NCBI RefSeq assembly: GCF_014595955.1
Contig: NZ_JABVCF010000012.1
Coordinates: 1-64,000, forward strand
DNA length: 64,000 bases
Source: Pseudaminobacter soli (ex Zhang et al. 2022)
Lineage (GTDB): Bacteria > Pseudomonadota > Alphaproteobacteria > Rhizobiales > Rhizobiaceae
Direction: 5' to 3'
Shown here: piece after piece, positions 48,143 to 58,536 of the stretch
Numbering within the stretch: position 1 is the stretch's first letter
Layout: every line of letters begins with the position of its first letter
Notes under the pieces: model-generated
What the model was told of the DNA's origin: nothing
The model's input: the letters and a program-made list of their open reading frames with translations, nothing else
Databases searched by the model: none
Made by a program: the position numbers and the translations under genes

Positions 48143-49659
48143 TGACTGTACTCGTACGCCCCTCGCCCCTGCCCGATCCCAAGGTCCGCAGCTTCGACAT
48201 GCTGATCGGTGGCAAGTGGACCGCCGGACAGGAAGGACGCGTCATCGAACGCACCGCGCCGAGCCACGGCATGGTGGTGAGCCGCTACCGGGCCGGCACC
48301 GCCGCCGATGCCGAACGGGCCATTTCGGCGGCGCGCGAGGCGTTCGACAACGGGCAGTGGCCGCGCATGACGGCGGCGGAGCGTTCGCGAATCCTGCTCA
48401 AGGCGGCGGACCTTATTTCCGCGCGCGCAGACGAACTCGCCTATCTCGACGCCATCGAAGCCGGCAAGCCGATCACGCAAGTCAAGGGCGAGATCGCCGG
48501 CGCGGTCGACATCTGGCGCTATGCCGCCGCCCTCGCCCGCGATCTGCATGGCGAGAGCTACAACACACTGGGCGACGGCACGCTGGGCGTGGTGCTGCGC
48601 GAGGCGATCGGCGTGGTGTCGATCATCACCCCGTGGAACTTCCCCTTCCTGATCGTCAGCCAGAAGCTTCCGTTCGCGCTCGCTGCCGGTTGCACGACGG
48701 TCGTCAAGCCGTCCGAACTCACCTCGGGCTCGACCTTGGTGCTCGGCGACATCCTCATTGAAGCGGGCGTGCCGGCCGGCGTGGTGAACATCCTGGTCGG
48801 CACCGGCCCCGAGGTCGGCGCACCGATGACCTCCCACCCGGACGTAGACATGGTCTCCTTCACGGGCTCGACCGGCGTCGGCCGCCTGACCATGGCGAAT
48901 GCCGCCCAGACCCTGAAGAAGGTCTCGCTTGAGCTTGGCGGCAAGAACCCGCAGATCGTCTTTCCCGATGCCGACCTCGACGCCTTCGTCGATGCCGCAG
49001 TGTTCGGCGCCTATTTCAACGCCGGCGAATGCTGCAATGCCGGCTCGCGGCTGATCCTGCATAAGAGCATCGCCAGCGACCTCGTCGCGCGTATTGCCGA
49101 ATTGTCGAAGCAAGTGAAGGTCGGCGACCCGCTCGACCCGACGACCCAGGTCGGCGCGATCATCACGCCGCAGCATCTCGAGAAGGTTACCGGCTATGTA
49201 GCAGATGCGGCCAAGAGCGGCGCTACGATCACGCTGGGCGGTCAGCCGCTCGACTTCGGAATCGGACAATATATGGCGCCGACGATCCTGTCGGATCTGT
49301 CACCCGAAATGCCGGTCGCGCGCGACGAAGTGTTCGGGCCCGTCCTGTCAGTCCTCACTTTCGAAACGATTGAAGAAGCCGTAAGAATAGCCAACGCAGT
49401 CGATTACGGTCTGTCAGCGGCGGTGTGGAGCCGCGACTTCGATACTTGCATAACGATCGGTCGGCGCGCGAGGGCGGGAACTGTGTGGGTGAATACCTTC
49501 ATGGACGGCGCTAGCGAACTGCCCTTCGGCGGATACAATCAATCCGGCCTCGGCCGGGAATTGGGACGTCACGCGGTGGAGGACTATACCGAGACCAAGA
49601 CGCTCAACATGCATATCGGCGACCGCACCGCCTGGTGGATGCCGCGCGGGCAGTCGTGA
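48142..49659 (+). CDS. NAD(P)-dependent aldehyde dehydrogenase
   Basis: A 505-residue class I-type ALDH. ITPWNFPFLIVSQKLPFALA, FTGSTGVGR, LELGGKNPQIVF and the catalytic Cys in AGECCNAGSR are all present. It would oxidise an aldehyde to the carboxylate used by the neighbouring CoA-transferase. The start is the ATG in the TAATG overlap. Confidence 0.93.
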   Translation: MTVLVRPSPLPDPKVRSFDMLIGGKWTAGQEGRVIERTAPSHGMVVSRYRAGTAADAERAISAAREAFDNGQWPRMTAAERSRILLKAADLISARADELAYLDAIEAGKPITQVKGEIAGAVDIWRYAAALARDLHGESYNTLGDGTLGVVLREAIGVVSIITPWNFPFLIVSQKLPFALAAGCTTVVKPSELTSGSTLVLGDILIEAGVPAGVVNILVGTGPEVGAPMTSHPDVDMVSFTGSTGVGRLTMANAAQTLKKVSLELGGKNPQIVFPDADLDAFVDAAVFGAYFNAGECCNAGSRLILHKSIASDLVARIAELSKQVKVGDPLDPTTQVGAIITPQHLEKVTGYVADAAKSGATITLGGQPLDFGIGQYMAPTILSDLSPEMPVARDEVFGPVLSVLTFETIEEAVRIANAVDYGLSAAVWSRDFDTCITIGRRARAGTVWVNTFMDGASELPFGGYNQSGLGRELGRHAVEDYTETKTLNMHIGDRTAWWMPRGQS

Positions 49660-49773
49660 GCGGCCGAGCAGAGAATTTGAGGAATTCCTTGCGGGACTGG
49701 AAGGGACCGCGGGGAGAAGTTGCCCCGGCATGGTGCCTGGGCGTTGGTGAACCCCAAAGGGGAGGAGTCTAAA

Positions 49774-51024
49774 ATGCGTAAGATGATCCTGAAGGCGGCG
49801 CTCGCCGCGCTTCTCGTCAGCCCGGCTGCGGTCGCAGTCGCGGCCGACGAGGTCGAGGTGCTGCACTGGTGGACGTCCGGCGGCGAGGCCGCGGCGCTCG
49901 ACGTGCTGAAGAAGAAGCTGGAGAGCCAGGGCGTTACCTGGAAGGACATGCCGGTGGCCGGCGGTGGTGGCGAGCAGGCGATGACCGCGCTGCGCGCCCG
50001 CGTCACGGCCGGCAACCCACCGACCGCCGTGCAGGCGCTGGGCTTCGACATCACCGACTGGGCCAACCAGGGCGTGCTCGGCGACCTGAACCCGGTTGCC
50101 GACAAGGAAGGCTGGGACAAGGTGGTGCCGGAGGCGCTGCAGAAGTTCTCTAAGCATGACGGCAAGTGGATCGCCGCGCCGGTAAACGTCCACACCACCA
50201 ACTGGATCTGGATCAACAAGAAGGCCCTCGATGCCGCCGGTGGCAAGGCACCGGAGACCTGGGACGAACTCATCGCCGTTCTGGACAAGATGAAGGAGAA
50301 CGGCATTTCGCCGATCGGCCATGGCGGCCAAGCCTGGCAGGACGCCACGATCTTCGACGCCGTCGTCCTTGCCGAAGGCACCGACTTCTACAAGGCCTCG
50401 ATGGTCGACCTCGATCCTGCCGCGCTGAACAGCGACAAGATGGTCGGCGTTTTCGACAAGATGGCCAAGCTCAAGGAGTATGTCGATGCGGACTTCTCCG
50501 GCCGTGACTGGAACCTCGCTTCCGCCATGGTCATCGAGGGCAAGGCCGGCATGCAGTTCATGGGCGACTGGGCCAAGGGCGAGTTCCTGAAGGCCGGCCA
50601 GAAGCCGGGTACCGACTTCGTCTGCGTCCGCTTCCCGGGCACGCAGGGCGCCGCGACCTTCAACGCCGACCAGTTCATGATGTTCAAGGTCGGCGACGAC
50701 AAGCTGAAGGCCCAGGAGATGATGGCCTCCGACATCATGAGCCCCGAGTTCCAGTCGGCCTTCAACGTGGTCAAGGGCTCGGCGCCGGCGCGCACCGACG
50801 TTGCCGACACCGACTTCGACGATTGCGGCAAGAAGGCCATCAAGGACTTGGCCGAGGCTAACTCGAACGGCAAGCTGTTCGGCTCGATGGCCCACGGCCA
50901 TGCCAATCCGGCAGCCGTGAAGAACGCGATGTATGACGTCATCACGCGTCACTTCAACGGCGAGATGGACTCCAAGCAGGCCGCGCAGGAACTCGCTGAC
51001 GCCGTGGCGGCCGCCAAGGGCTGA
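49774..51024 (+). CDS. Sugar ABC transporter substrate-binding protein (CUT1 type)
   Basis: A 416-residue SBP_bac_1/8 protein like glucose- or mannose-binding GtsA. The signal peptide [20 protein letters not shown] is cleaved near AVA-A at residue 24. The mature start [20 protein letters not shown] is typical. The ATG at 49774 follows GGGGAGGAG. A perfect 11-bp hairpin lies after its stop. Confidence 0.93.
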   Translation: MRKMILKAALAALLVSPAAVAVAADEVEVLHWWTSGGEAAALDVLKKKLESQGVTWKDMPVAGGGGEQAMTALRARVTAGNPPTAVQALGFDITDWANQGVLGDLNPVADKEGWDKVVPEALQKFSKHDGKWIAAPVNVHTTNWIWINKKALDAAGGKAPETWDELIAVLDKMKENGISPIGHGGQAWQDATIFDAVVLAEGTDFYKASMVDLDPAALNSDKMVGVFDKMAKLKEYVDADFSGRDWNLASAMVIEGKAGMQFMGDWAKGEFLKAGQKPGTDFVCVRFPGTQGAATFNADQFMMFKVGDDKLKAQEMMASDIMSPEFQSAFNVVKGSAPARTDVADTDFDDCGKKAIKDLAEANSNGKLFGSMAHGHANPAAVKNAMYDVITRHFNGEMDSKQAAQELADAVAAAKG

Positions 51025-51036
51025 TCCGCACAAACC

Positions 51037-51063
51037 GCGCTCCGGCCGTTCTGGCCGGAGCGC
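51037..51063 (+). other. Intercistronic GC hairpin after the binding-protein gene
   Basis: A perfect 11-bp stem (GCGCTCCGGCC / GGCCGGAGCGC) with loop GTTCT, 12 bp after the stop of the binding-protein gene. No T-run follows. The remaining 200 bp to the permease gene hold nothing recognisable. Confidence 0.7.
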
Positions 51064-51266
51064 ACCTCGACCCCTCCTCCGGCCGCTTGCGGGCCTGCGT
51101 CTACCCAGCGGGAAGGGCGCTTCGCACCGAGCCGAGCAAGCCAGAGCCGCGTGGCAGCCAGAGCGGTCGCCGGACACTCTCCTTCTTTGCTGTAGGAGAC
51201 GGTGATCGCGCAAGCGGCCGGATGAGGGGTGGACCACGTAGAAAGTTGCTCGAAGGAGCAAGCACC

Positions 51267-52202
51267 ATGGCCCAAACGCAAGCAGAGATCGTCCCCGTCC
51301 TGACCCGGCGGCAAAGCCGAGCGCCCAAGGAGGTGCTGCAGGACTGGCTGCCGAAGCTGGTGCTGGCGCCCAGCTTCGCGATTGTCCTGCTGTTCGTCTA
51401 CGGCTTCATCCTGTTCACCGTCGTGCTGTCGTTTACCGGCTCGAAGCTGCTGCCCGACTTCTCCACCTGGGTCGGCTTCAGCAATTACGTCAGGCTGTTC
51501 AACCACCCGAACTGGCTGACCTCGCTGAAGAACCTGGCGATATTCGCTTCACTGTACGTCATCGTGTGTTCGGTGCTCGGGCTCGGGCTGGCCATCCTGC
51601 TCGACCAGAAGATCCGAGCCGAGGGACTGATCCGGCCGATCTATCTCTACCCGATGGCGCTGTCCTTCATCGTCACCGGCGTCGCCTGGAAGTGGTTCCT
51701 CGACCCGGGCATCGGTCTCGAGCACATCGTGAAGGATCTCGGCTGGGAGAGCTTCTCCTTCCGCTGGATCAAGGACGGGCAGATGGCGATCTACACCATC
51801 GTCATCGCTGCGGTCTGGCAGTCGTCCGGCTTCGTCATGGCGATGTTCCTGGCCGGGCTGCGCGGCGTCGACAACGAGGTGATCAAGGCGGCGCAGATCG
51901 ACGGCGCCTCCACCGTCACCATCTACCGGCGCATCATCATCCCCTTGATGCGACCCGTCTTCCTGTCGGCTTTCGTGGTGCTCGCCCACCTCGCCATCAA
52001 GAGCTACGACCTGGTGGTGGCGATGACCGACGGCGGTCCCGGCACCTCGACCTGGACGCCGGCGCTGTTCATGCAGAAGTTCACCTTCGGCCGAAACGAG
52101 ATGGGCATGGGCGCGTCCTCGGCCATCATCATGATGATGATGATCTTCTCGATCATCGTTCCGTATCTCTATTCCGAGCTTAGAGGAGAGCGCCGCACAT
52201 GA
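51267..52202 (+). CDS. Sugar ABC transporter permease (MalF type)
   Basis: A 311-residue CUT1 permease with six helices. The EAA loop is EVIKAAQIDGASTVTIYRRI. The ATG at 51267 has AAGGAG upstream; the preceding open frame back to 51087 is non-coding. It overlaps the second permease by 4 nt. Confidence 0.93.
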   Translation: MAQTQAEIVPVLTRRQSRAPKEVLQDWLPKLVLAPSFAIVLLFVYGFILFTVVLSFTGSKLLPDFSTWVGFSNYVRLFNHPNWLTSLKNLAIFASLYVIVCSVLGLGLAILLDQKIRAEGLIRPIYLYPMALSFIVTGVAWKWFLDPGIGLEHIVKDLGWESFSFRWIKDGQMAIYTIVIAAVWQSSGFVMAMFLAGLRGVDNEVIKAAQIDGASTVTIYRRIIIPLMRPVFLSAFVVLAHLAIKSYDLVVAMTDGGPGTSTWTPALFMQKFTFGRNEMGMGASSAIIMMMMIFSIIVPYLYSELRGERRT

Positions 52203-53080
52203 GCGCCGCTGCCCAGGACATCGCGACCCGCAACGCCGTGATCGCGCGAGCGATCATCTACGCGGTGCTGATCCTGTTCGCCGTCTACTACCTGCTGCCG
52301 CTTTACGTGATGCTGGCGAACTCGCTGAAGCCGCTCGACGAGATTCGGCAGGGCAACATGCTGGCGCTGCCGCAGGAATGGACGATTGCGCCATGGCTGT
52401 CGGCCTGGTCGACGGCGCAGATCGGCGTGCAGCCGACCGGCCTCAAGCCCTACTTCCTGAACTCAGTGCTGATGGTCGTTCCCGCCGTCGCCATCTCCAC
52501 CATTCTCGGCGCGCTGAACGGCTATGTGCTGACCAAGTGGCGCTTCCGCGGCGACAACATCGTCTTCGGACTGATGCTGCTCTCCTGCTTCATCCCGTTC
52601 CAGATCGTGCTGATCCCGTCGGCGCGCATCCTCGGACTGCTCGGTCTCGCCGGCACCGTGCCGGGGCTGGTGCTGATCCATGCCGTCTACGGTCTGGGCT
52701 TCACGACGCTGTTCTTCCGCAACTACTACGAGGCGTTCCCGAACGAGTTGGTGCGCGCCGCACAGATCGACGGCGCCACGTTTTTCCAGATCTTCCGGCG
52801 CATCCTGCTGCCTTCATCGGGGCCGATCATCGTCGTCACCGTGATCTGGCAGTTCACCAACATCTGGAACGACTTCCTGTTCGGATCCTCGTTCTCCAGC
52901 GTAGATTCCATCCCCATCACCGTGGCCTTGAACAACCTGGTGAATTCGTCGACCGGCGTGAAGGAATACAACGTCCACTTCGCCGGCGCGATCCTCGCCG
53001 CGCTGCCGACGCTGATCGTCTACATCGTCTCCGGACGCTACTTCGTGCGCGGCCTCATGGCCGGCGCCGTCAAGGGTTGA
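52199..53080 (+). CDS. Sugar ABC transporter permease (MalG type)
   Basis: A 293-residue CUT1 permease with six helices. The EAA loop is ELVRAAQIDGATFFQIFRRI, and LPLYVMLANSLKPLDEI is the N-terminal periplasmic junction. The ATPase gene follows after 3 bp. Confidence 0.93.
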   Translation: MSAAAQDIATRNAVIARAIIYAVLILFAVYYLLPLYVMLANSLKPLDEIRQGNMLALPQEWTIAPWLSAWSTAQIGVQPTGLKPYFLNSVLMVVPAVAISTILGALNGYVLTKWRFRGDNIVFGLMLLSCFIPFQIVLIPSARILGLLGLAGTVPGLVLIHAVYGLGFTTLFFRNYYEAFPNELVRAAQIDGATFFQIFRRILLPSSGPIIVVTVIWQFTNIWNDFLFGSSFSSVDSIPITVALNNLVNSSTGVKEYNVHFAGAILAALPTLIVYIVSGRYFVRGLMAGAVKG

Positions 53081-53083
53081 ACC

Positions 53084-54196
53084 ATGTCCTTTCTGCAGAT
53101 CAGAAACCTCGACAAATCATTCGGCGCGACGCGCATCCTGAAGGACATCAACCTGGAGATCGCCGAGGGCGGCTTCCTGGTGCTGGTCGGTCCGTCGGGC
53201 TGCGGCAAGTCCACGCTGCTCAACTGCATCGCCGGGCTGGAGCCGATCACCTCTGGCGACATCTCCATCGGCGGCCGCTCGGTGGCGGGGCTGCACCCGT
53301 CGAAGCGCGACATCGCCATGGTCTTCCAGTCCTACGCGCTCTACCCGAACATGACGGTGGCCGGGAACATCGCCTTCGGCATGGAGATCCGCGGCGTGCC
53401 GAAGGCCGAGCGCGACAAGGCAATCCGCGAGGTCGCCGACATGCTGCAGATCGGCCACCTGCTCGACCGCAAGCCGAGCCAGCTCTCCGGCGGCCAGCGC
53501 CAGCGCGTCGCCATGGGCCGGGCGCTCGTGCGCGACCCGCAGGTGTTCCTGTTCGATGAGCCGCTGTCCAACCTCGACGCCAAGCTGCGCGTCGACATGC
53601 GCACCGAGATCAAGCGCCTGCACCAGCGCATGAAGACGACCATCGTCTATGTCACGCACGACCAGATCGAAGCGATGACGCTGGCCACCAAGATCGCCGT
53701 GCTGAAGGACGGCGTGCTGCAGCAGTTCGGCTCGCCGGCCGAGATCTACAACAACCCGACCAACATGTTCGTGGCCGACTTCATGGGGTCGCCGGCGATG
53801 AACCTGCTCTCCGGCACGATCGAGCGCGACGTGGAAGGCGTGAAGGTCTCGCTGGCGCGCGCCCATGGCGAGCCGCTGAAGCTGGCGATCTCCGAGCCGA
53901 ACGGCCTCGCCGCACACGCCGGCAGGGAGGTCGTGTTCGGCATCCGCCCCGAGGCGCTCACCGATCCCGACGGGGCGGACCGCAACGCACGATCGATCGT
54001 GGAAGGCGACTGCCTGATCGAGGTGGTCGAGCCCGCCGGCTCCGACACTTTTGCGGTGACGCGGCTTGGCGGCAAGGAGGTCACCGCGCGCCTGCGCGCC
54101 GACGCGCGCATCCAGGCAGGCCAGCCGGCACGTCTCGCCTTCAATCTGGACAAGGCCGTGTTCTTCGATCCGCAGACCCAGGCCCGCATCGCCTGA
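53084..54196 (+). CDS. Sugar ABC transporter ATP-binding protein (UgpC/MsmK type)
   Basis: A 370-residue CUT1 ATPase. Walker A is GPSGCGKST, the signature LSGGQRQRVAMGRALV, Walker B VFLFDEPLSNLD. The C-terminal TOBE/MalK-like domain includes FGIRPEAL. It completes the importer; the GMC oxidoreductase follows after 8 bp. Confidence 0.95.
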   Translation: MSFLQIRNLDKSFGATRILKDINLEIAEGGFLVLVGPSGCGKSTLLNCIAGLEPITSGDISIGGRSVAGLHPSKRDIAMVFQSYALYPNMTVAGNIAFGMEIRGVPKAERDKAIREVADMLQIGHLLDRKPSQLSGGQRQRVAMGRALVRDPQVFLFDEPLSNLDAKLRVDMRTEIKRLHQRMKTTIVYVTHDQIEAMTLATKIAVLKDGVLQQFGSPAEIYNNPTNMFVADFMGSPAMNLLSGTIERDVEGVKVSLARAHGEPLKLAISEPNGLAAHAGREVVFGIRPEALTDPDGADRNARSIVEGDCLIEVVEPAGSDTFAVTRLGGKEVTARLRADARIQAGQPARLAFNLDKAVFFDPQTQARIA

Positions 54197-54204
54197 GCAG
54201 CCGC

Positions 54205-55713
54205 ATGCCTAGACAGCCAGATATCGTCATCATCGGCTCCGGCGTCGGCGGCTCGACCATGGCCGCCGGACTTGCGCCGATCGGCGCCGAGATCCTCATC
54301 CTGGAGGCCGGCGAGCGACTTCCCGACATTCCGGAAAACCGCGACCCGAGGGCCATCTTCCAGCGCGGCCATTTCCGGCCGAAGGAGACCTGGTACGAGG
54401 CCTTCGGCGCGCCCTTCAATCCCGGCAATTACTACAATGTCGGCGGCAACTCGAAGTTCTACGGCGCGGTGCTGACGCGCTACCGGCGCGAGGATTTCGC
54501 CGAACTCCAGCATGAGGAAGGCGTCTCGCCGGCCTGGCCGTTCGCCTATGAGGAGTTGGAGCCCTGGTATTCGGCGGCCGAGCAGCTTTACCAGGTTCGC
54601 GGACAGACTGGGGAGGATCCGACCGAGCCGCCGCACTCGCAGCCCTATGCCTTCGCTCCGATCCCGGACGAGCCGGCGATCGCGGACATTCGCGGCAGGC
54701 TCAAGCGCGCCGGGCTGCACCCCTTTTCGCTGCCACTCGGCGTCGACATCGATCGCTGGCTCGCCAAGGCAAAGACGCCGTGGGACGCTCATCCCAATTC
54801 CGACGACGGCAAGATGGACGCCGAGACGACAGCCCTCGCGGCGGCGTTGCGCTATCCCAACGTGACGCTTCAGACCAACTCCAGAGTTACGCGTGTTGAG
54901 CTCGAACCCGGCGGGGACCGGGTCAACACCGTGCATTACACGCACCATGGCGAGGCAAAAACCGTGTCGCCAAAGCTGGTGATCCTCTCAGCCGGCGCGG
55001 TGCAGTCCGCCGTGCTCCTGCTGCGCTCGGCGCAGGGTCGCTACGCCAACGGCCTCGCCAATTCGTCCGACCAGGTCGGGCGCAATTTCATGAACCACAA
55101 TTTGACCGCGGTGATCGGGCTGTCGCCGCGCTATCGTAACACCTCGATCTACCAGAAGACGTTCGGCTTCAACGACTTCTACCTGAGCGACGGCGCGGGC
55201 GGTCCGCCGCTCGGCAACGTCCAACTGCTCGGGCGCGTCTCGGGCGCCGTCCTGAAGGCCGACGTTCTGCGCGTTCCGGAATGGATGCTGAACCAGGCCT
55301 CTTCCCGCGCCATCGACTTCCTGGCCATGAGCGAGGACGTGCCGAATCCCGAAAGCCGGGTGATGGTGGACGGCGACCGCATCGTGCTCAAATGGCACCG
55401 CACCAACTGGAACGCGCATCTGAGGCTCGTCGCCAAGCTGAAGAGCATCCTGAAGTCGATCGGCTTCCCGCTCGTGCTGTCGCAGGCCTTCGACAAGCGC
55501 ACGCCGTCGCACCAGTGCGGCACCGTGCGGATCGGCGACGATCCGGCGAGTTCGCCGCTCGACATCTTCTGCCGGTCCTATGATCATCCAAATCTGTTCG
55601 TGGTCGACGCGGGCTCGCTGCCGACCTCGGCGGCGGTGAACCCGGCGCTTACCGTCGCGGCCCAGGCGCTGCGCGTCGCCGATCACATGGCCAAGAAGGA
55701 CCTCACCCGATGA
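54205..55713 (+). CDS. GMC-family FAD-dependent oxidoreductase
   Basis: A 502-residue GMC enzyme. IVIIGSGVGGSTMAAGLAPI is the dinucleotide-binding motif, SHQCGTVRIGDDP carries the catalytic His, and PTSAAVNPALTVAAQALRVA is the C-terminal FAD-contact segment with the Asn. The sequence type resembles glucoside/glucose 3-dehydrogenase flavin subunits, so it may oxidise a sugar hydroxyl. No Tat signal or small subunit is evident, so it is probably cytoplasmic. It overlaps the SDR gene by 4 nt. Confidence 0.88.
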   Translation: MPRQPDIVIIGSGVGGSTMAAGLAPIGAEILILEAGERLPDIPENRDPRAIFQRGHFRPKETWYEAFGAPFNPGNYYNVGGNSKFYGAVLTRYRREDFAELQHEEGVSPAWPFAYEELEPWYSAAEQLYQVRGQTGEDPTEPPHSQPYAFAPIPDEPAIADIRGRLKRAGLHPFSLPLGVDIDRWLAKAKTPWDAHPNSDDGKMDAETTALAAALRYPNVTLQTNSRVTRVELEPGGDRVNTVHYTHHGEAKTVSPKLVILSAGAVQSAVLLLRSAQGRYANGLANSSDQVGRNFMNHNLTAVIGLSPRYRNTSIYQKTFGFNDFYLSDGAGGPPLGNVQLLGRVSGAVLKADVLRVPEWMLNQASSRAIDFLAMSEDVPNPESRVMVDGDRIVLKWHRTNWNAHLRLVAKLKSILKSIGFPLVLSQAFDKRTPSHQCGTVRIGDDPASSPLDIFCRSYDHPNLFVVDAGSLPTSAAVNPALTVAAQALRVADHMAKKDLTR

Positions 55714-56474
55714 CGAGGCCGGTCGCGATCGTCACCGGAGGCCGGCGAGGCATCGGCTTCGCCGCCGCCACCGCGCTGGCCGATGCCGGGTTCGACCTGG
55801 CAATCACCGACATCGCCGATCCGGGACAGGACGGTGCGCCGCTGGACGCGCTCAAGGCGCGCGGCGCGGAGGCCATTTATGTGAAGGCTGACCTCGCGGA
55901 GGTCGGCTCCCACAAAGACACGGTCGACCAGGTAATTTCGAGGTTCGGGCGGATCGACTGCCTGGTGAACAATGCGGGGATCGGCTCCGTGGTCAGGGGC
56001 GACTTTCTCGAGCTTGCGCCCGAGAATTTCGACACCATCATCAACGTCAACCTGCGCGGTACGGTGTTCTTCACCCAGGCGGTTCTTAGAGCCATGCTCT
56101 CGCGCCCTGCCGAGGGGCCGCGCACGATCGTCAACATCACCTCCGTCTCGGCCGAGCTAAGCTCGCCGGAGCGGCTCGACTACTGCATCAGCAAGGCCGC
56201 GCTCTCGTCGTTCACGCAGGGGCTGGCGCTCAGGCTCGCAGGGGAAGGCATCTCCGTGTTCGAGGTCCGGCCCGGCATCATCCGCACAGAAATGACGGCG
56301 AAGGTGGCGGCCAGATACGACGCTCTGATCGACGGCGGCCTTGTGCCGATGAAGCGCTGGGGCGAGCCGGGCGATGTCGGGGCGATCTGCGCGGCGCTCG
56401 CCCGCGGCGACTTCGGCTTTGCAACGGGATCGATCATCAATGCCGACGGCGGGCTGGCGATAGGCCGGCTGTAG
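55710..56474 (+). CDS. SDR-family oxidoreductase (FabG-like)
   Basis: A 254-residue classical SDR. AIVTGGRRGIGFAAATALAD is the cofactor motif, NNAGIGS is intact, and NITSVSAE with YCISK gives the active site. It was translated with the flanking GMC genes. It probably reduces or oxidises a pathway intermediate. Confidence 0.92.
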   Translation: MTRPVAIVTGGRRGIGFAAATALADAGFDLAITDIADPGQDGAPLDALKARGAEAIYVKADLAEVGSHKDTVDQVISRFGRIDCLVNNAGIGSVVRGDFLELAPENFDTIINVNLRGTVFFTQAVLRAMLSRPAEGPRTIVNITSVSAELSSPERLDYCISKAALSSFTQGLALRLAGEGISVFEVRPGIIRTEMTAKVAARYDALIDGGLVPMKRWGEPGDVGAICAALARGDFGFATGSIINADGGLAIGRL

Positions 56475-56490
56475 CCGTTCCGGGGAGACC

Positions 56491-58146
56491 ATGACCTACG
56501 ACTACATCATAACCGGAGCCGGGCCCGCAGGCTGCGTGCTCGCCAATCGGCTGACCGAAGATCCGAACGTGCGGGTGCTGCTGCTGGAAGCGGGTGGCGG
56601 CGATTGGCACCCGCTCTTCCATATGCCGGCCGGCTTCGCCAAGATGACCAAGGGCGTGGCGAGTTGGGGCTGGGAGACAGTACCCCAGAAGCACATGAAG
56701 GGCCGCGTGCTCCGCTATACCCAGGCGAAGGTGATCGGCGGCGGCTCGTCGATCAACGCACAGCTTTACACGCGCGGCAACCGCGCCGACTACGATCTCT
56801 GGGCTTCGGAGGACGGCTGCGAGGGCTGGGACTACCGCTCGGTCCTGCCCTACTTCAAGCGCGCGGAGGACAACCAGCGTTTCGCCGACGACTACCATTC
56901 CTATGGCGGGCCGCTCGGCGTCTCGATGCCGGTCTCGGCGCTGCCGATCTGCGACGCCTATATCCGTGCCGGCCAGGAGCTCGGCATACCATACAACCAT
57001 GACTTCAACGGCCGGCAACAGGCCGGGGTCGGCTTCTATCAGCTGACCCAGCGCAACCGCCGCCGATCCTCGGCCTCGATGGCTTATCTGTCGCCGATCA
57101 AAGATCGCAAGAACCTCACCGTGCGCACGGGTGCCTGGGTGACCAGGATCGTGCTCGAAGGATCGAGGGCGGTCGGCGTCGAGGTTTCGACAGGCAGGGG
57201 CAGCGAGGTCATTCGCGCCGAACGCGAGGTGCTCGTCACCTCCGGCGCCATCGGCTCGCCAAAACTCCTGCTGCAGTCCGGCATCGGCCCGGCGGATCAC
57301 CTGCGCTCAGTCGGGGTCAAGGTGCTGCACGACCTGCCGGGCGTAGGCTCCAACCTGCAGGACCACCTCGATCTTTTCGTCATCTGCGAGTGCACCGGCG
57401 ACCACACCTATGACGGCGTGACCAAGCTGCACCGCACGCTATGGGCCGGTATGCAGTACGTCCTGTTCCGCTCGGGCCCTGTCGCCTCGTCGCTCTTCGA
57501 GACCGGCGGATTCTGGTATGCGGACCCGGACGCGAGATCGCCCGACATCCAGTTCCACCTCGGACTCGGCTCCGGCATCGAGGCCGGCGTGGAGCGGCTG
57601 AAGAATGCCGGCGTCACGCTGAATTCCGCCTACCTCCATCCGCGTTCGCGCGGCACCGTGCGGCTGTCCTCGGCCGATCCTGCTGCGGCACCGCTGATCG
57701 ACCCGAACTACTGGGAAGACCCGCACGACAGAAAGATGTCTATCGAAGGCTTGAAGATCGCGCGCGAGATCATGCAGCAGGACGCGCTCAAGCCGTTCGT
57801 CATGGCCGAGCGGCTGCCCGGTCCGAAATTTAGGACCGACGAAGAGCTGTTCGACTACGGCTGCGCCAATGCCAAGACCGACCACCATCCGGTCGGCACC
57901 TGCAAGATGGGCACCGGCCCCGACGCGGTGGTCGGCCTCGACCTGAAGGTGCACGGGATCGAAGGCCTGCGTGTCTGCGACTCCTCGGTGATGCCGCGCG
58001 TGCCGTCCTGCAACACCAACGCGCCGACCATCATGATGGGAGAGAAGGGCGCGGACATCATCCGCGGCCTGCCGATGCTACCGCCGGCGATCTTCGAGCA
58101 CGAGCGCAACGACACGCGGCCCCGCGCGCGGACACATGTGAGTTGA
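56491..58146 (+). CDS. GMC-family FAD-dependent oxidoreductase (choline/alcohol dehydrogenase-like)
   Basis: A 551-residue GMC enzyme of the BetA/AlkJ branch. YIITGAGPAGCVLANRLTED is the ADP-binding motif, GGGSSINAQLYTRGNRADYD the GMC signature 1 region, and HHPVGTCKMG with SCNTNAPTIMMGEKGAD the active-site His and C-terminal contacts. It oxidises a primary alcohol to an aldehyde in its family, which would feed the ALDH of this operon. It is the last gene of the LacI-led cluster. Confidence 0.92.
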   Translation: MTYDYIITGAGPAGCVLANRLTEDPNVRVLLLEAGGGDWHPLFHMPAGFAKMTKGVASWGWETVPQKHMKGRVLRYTQAKVIGGGSSINAQLYTRGNRADYDLWASEDGCEGWDYRSVLPYFKRAEDNQRFADDYHSYGGPLGVSMPVSALPICDAYIRAGQELGIPYNHDFNGRQQAGVGFYQLTQRNRRRSSASMAYLSPIKDRKNLTVRTGAWVTRIVLEGSRAVGVEVSTGRGSEVIRAEREVLVTSGAIGSPKLLLQSGIGPADHLRSVGVKVLHDLPGVGSNLQDHLDLFVICECTGDHTYDGVTKLHRTLWAGMQYVLFRSGPVASSLFETGGFWYADPDARSPDIQFHLGLGSGIEAGVERLKNAGVTLNSAYLHPRSRGTVRLSSADPAAAPLIDPNYWEDPHDRKMSIEGLKIAREIMQQDALKPFVMAERLPGPKFRTDEELFDYGCANAKTDHHPVGTCKMGTGPDAVVGLDLKVHGIEGLRVCDSSVMPRVPSCNTNAPTIMMGEKGADIIRGLPMLPPAIFEHERNDTRPRARTHVS

Positions 58147-58249
58147 GCTGCGGAAAGACGCTCTCCGGTCCCGCTGCTCGGGAAGGCCGGGCTGTCTGGG
58201 ACTCTTCACAGGAACTGAAGGTCCTGGCTTCTGCAAAGAGGGCGGTTCA

Positions 58250-58269
58250 GGATCGGACTGATCCGATCC
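58250..58269. terminator. Hairpin at the end of the GMC operon
   Basis: A perfect 8-bp stem (GGATCGGA / TCCGATCC) with loop CTGA, flanked by partly complementary GGCGG and CGCCC. There is no T-run on the plus strand. It lies between convergent genes (stops at 58146 and 58301) and may end transcription from one or both sides. Confidence 0.4.
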
Positions 58270-58300
58270 GCCCTCCCGGCCCCCGCCGAAGCCAGTTCGG

Positions 58301-58504
58301 CTAGGCGGCTCCTTCGAGAACCGGCGTTCGTGCGTCTGCTGCAGACGCACTGCCGCTCCTCGACATTCGAGGTCGGAAGATGTTCGTCACCTGGCGCGCC
58401 TGATCGACGCTGATCCCGTTGCGCTCGGCAAACTCGCTGATGACGCGGAGATCCTCGTTCGAGGAACTGGCGCATGAGCGCTGCTCGATCGGTTTCTGGC
58501 TCAC
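58301..58504 (-). CDS. Small protein with a DUF3606-like helical motif
   Basis: A 67-residue protein. The central EDLRVISEFAERNGISVDQA resembles the DUF3606 core found in short rhizobial proteins of unknown role. The start is GTG at 58504 with AAGGAG at 6 nt. It is 32 bp downstream of the DUF1236 gene on the same strand and probably co-transcribed from its promoter. Confidence 0.6.
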   Translation of the reverse strand: MSQKPIEQRSCASSSNEDLRVISEFAERNGISVDQARQVTNIFRPRMSRSGSASAADARTPVLEGAA

Positions 58505-58536
58505 ACGCCGCTCCTTTCTCCCTCCTCGGCAGATCG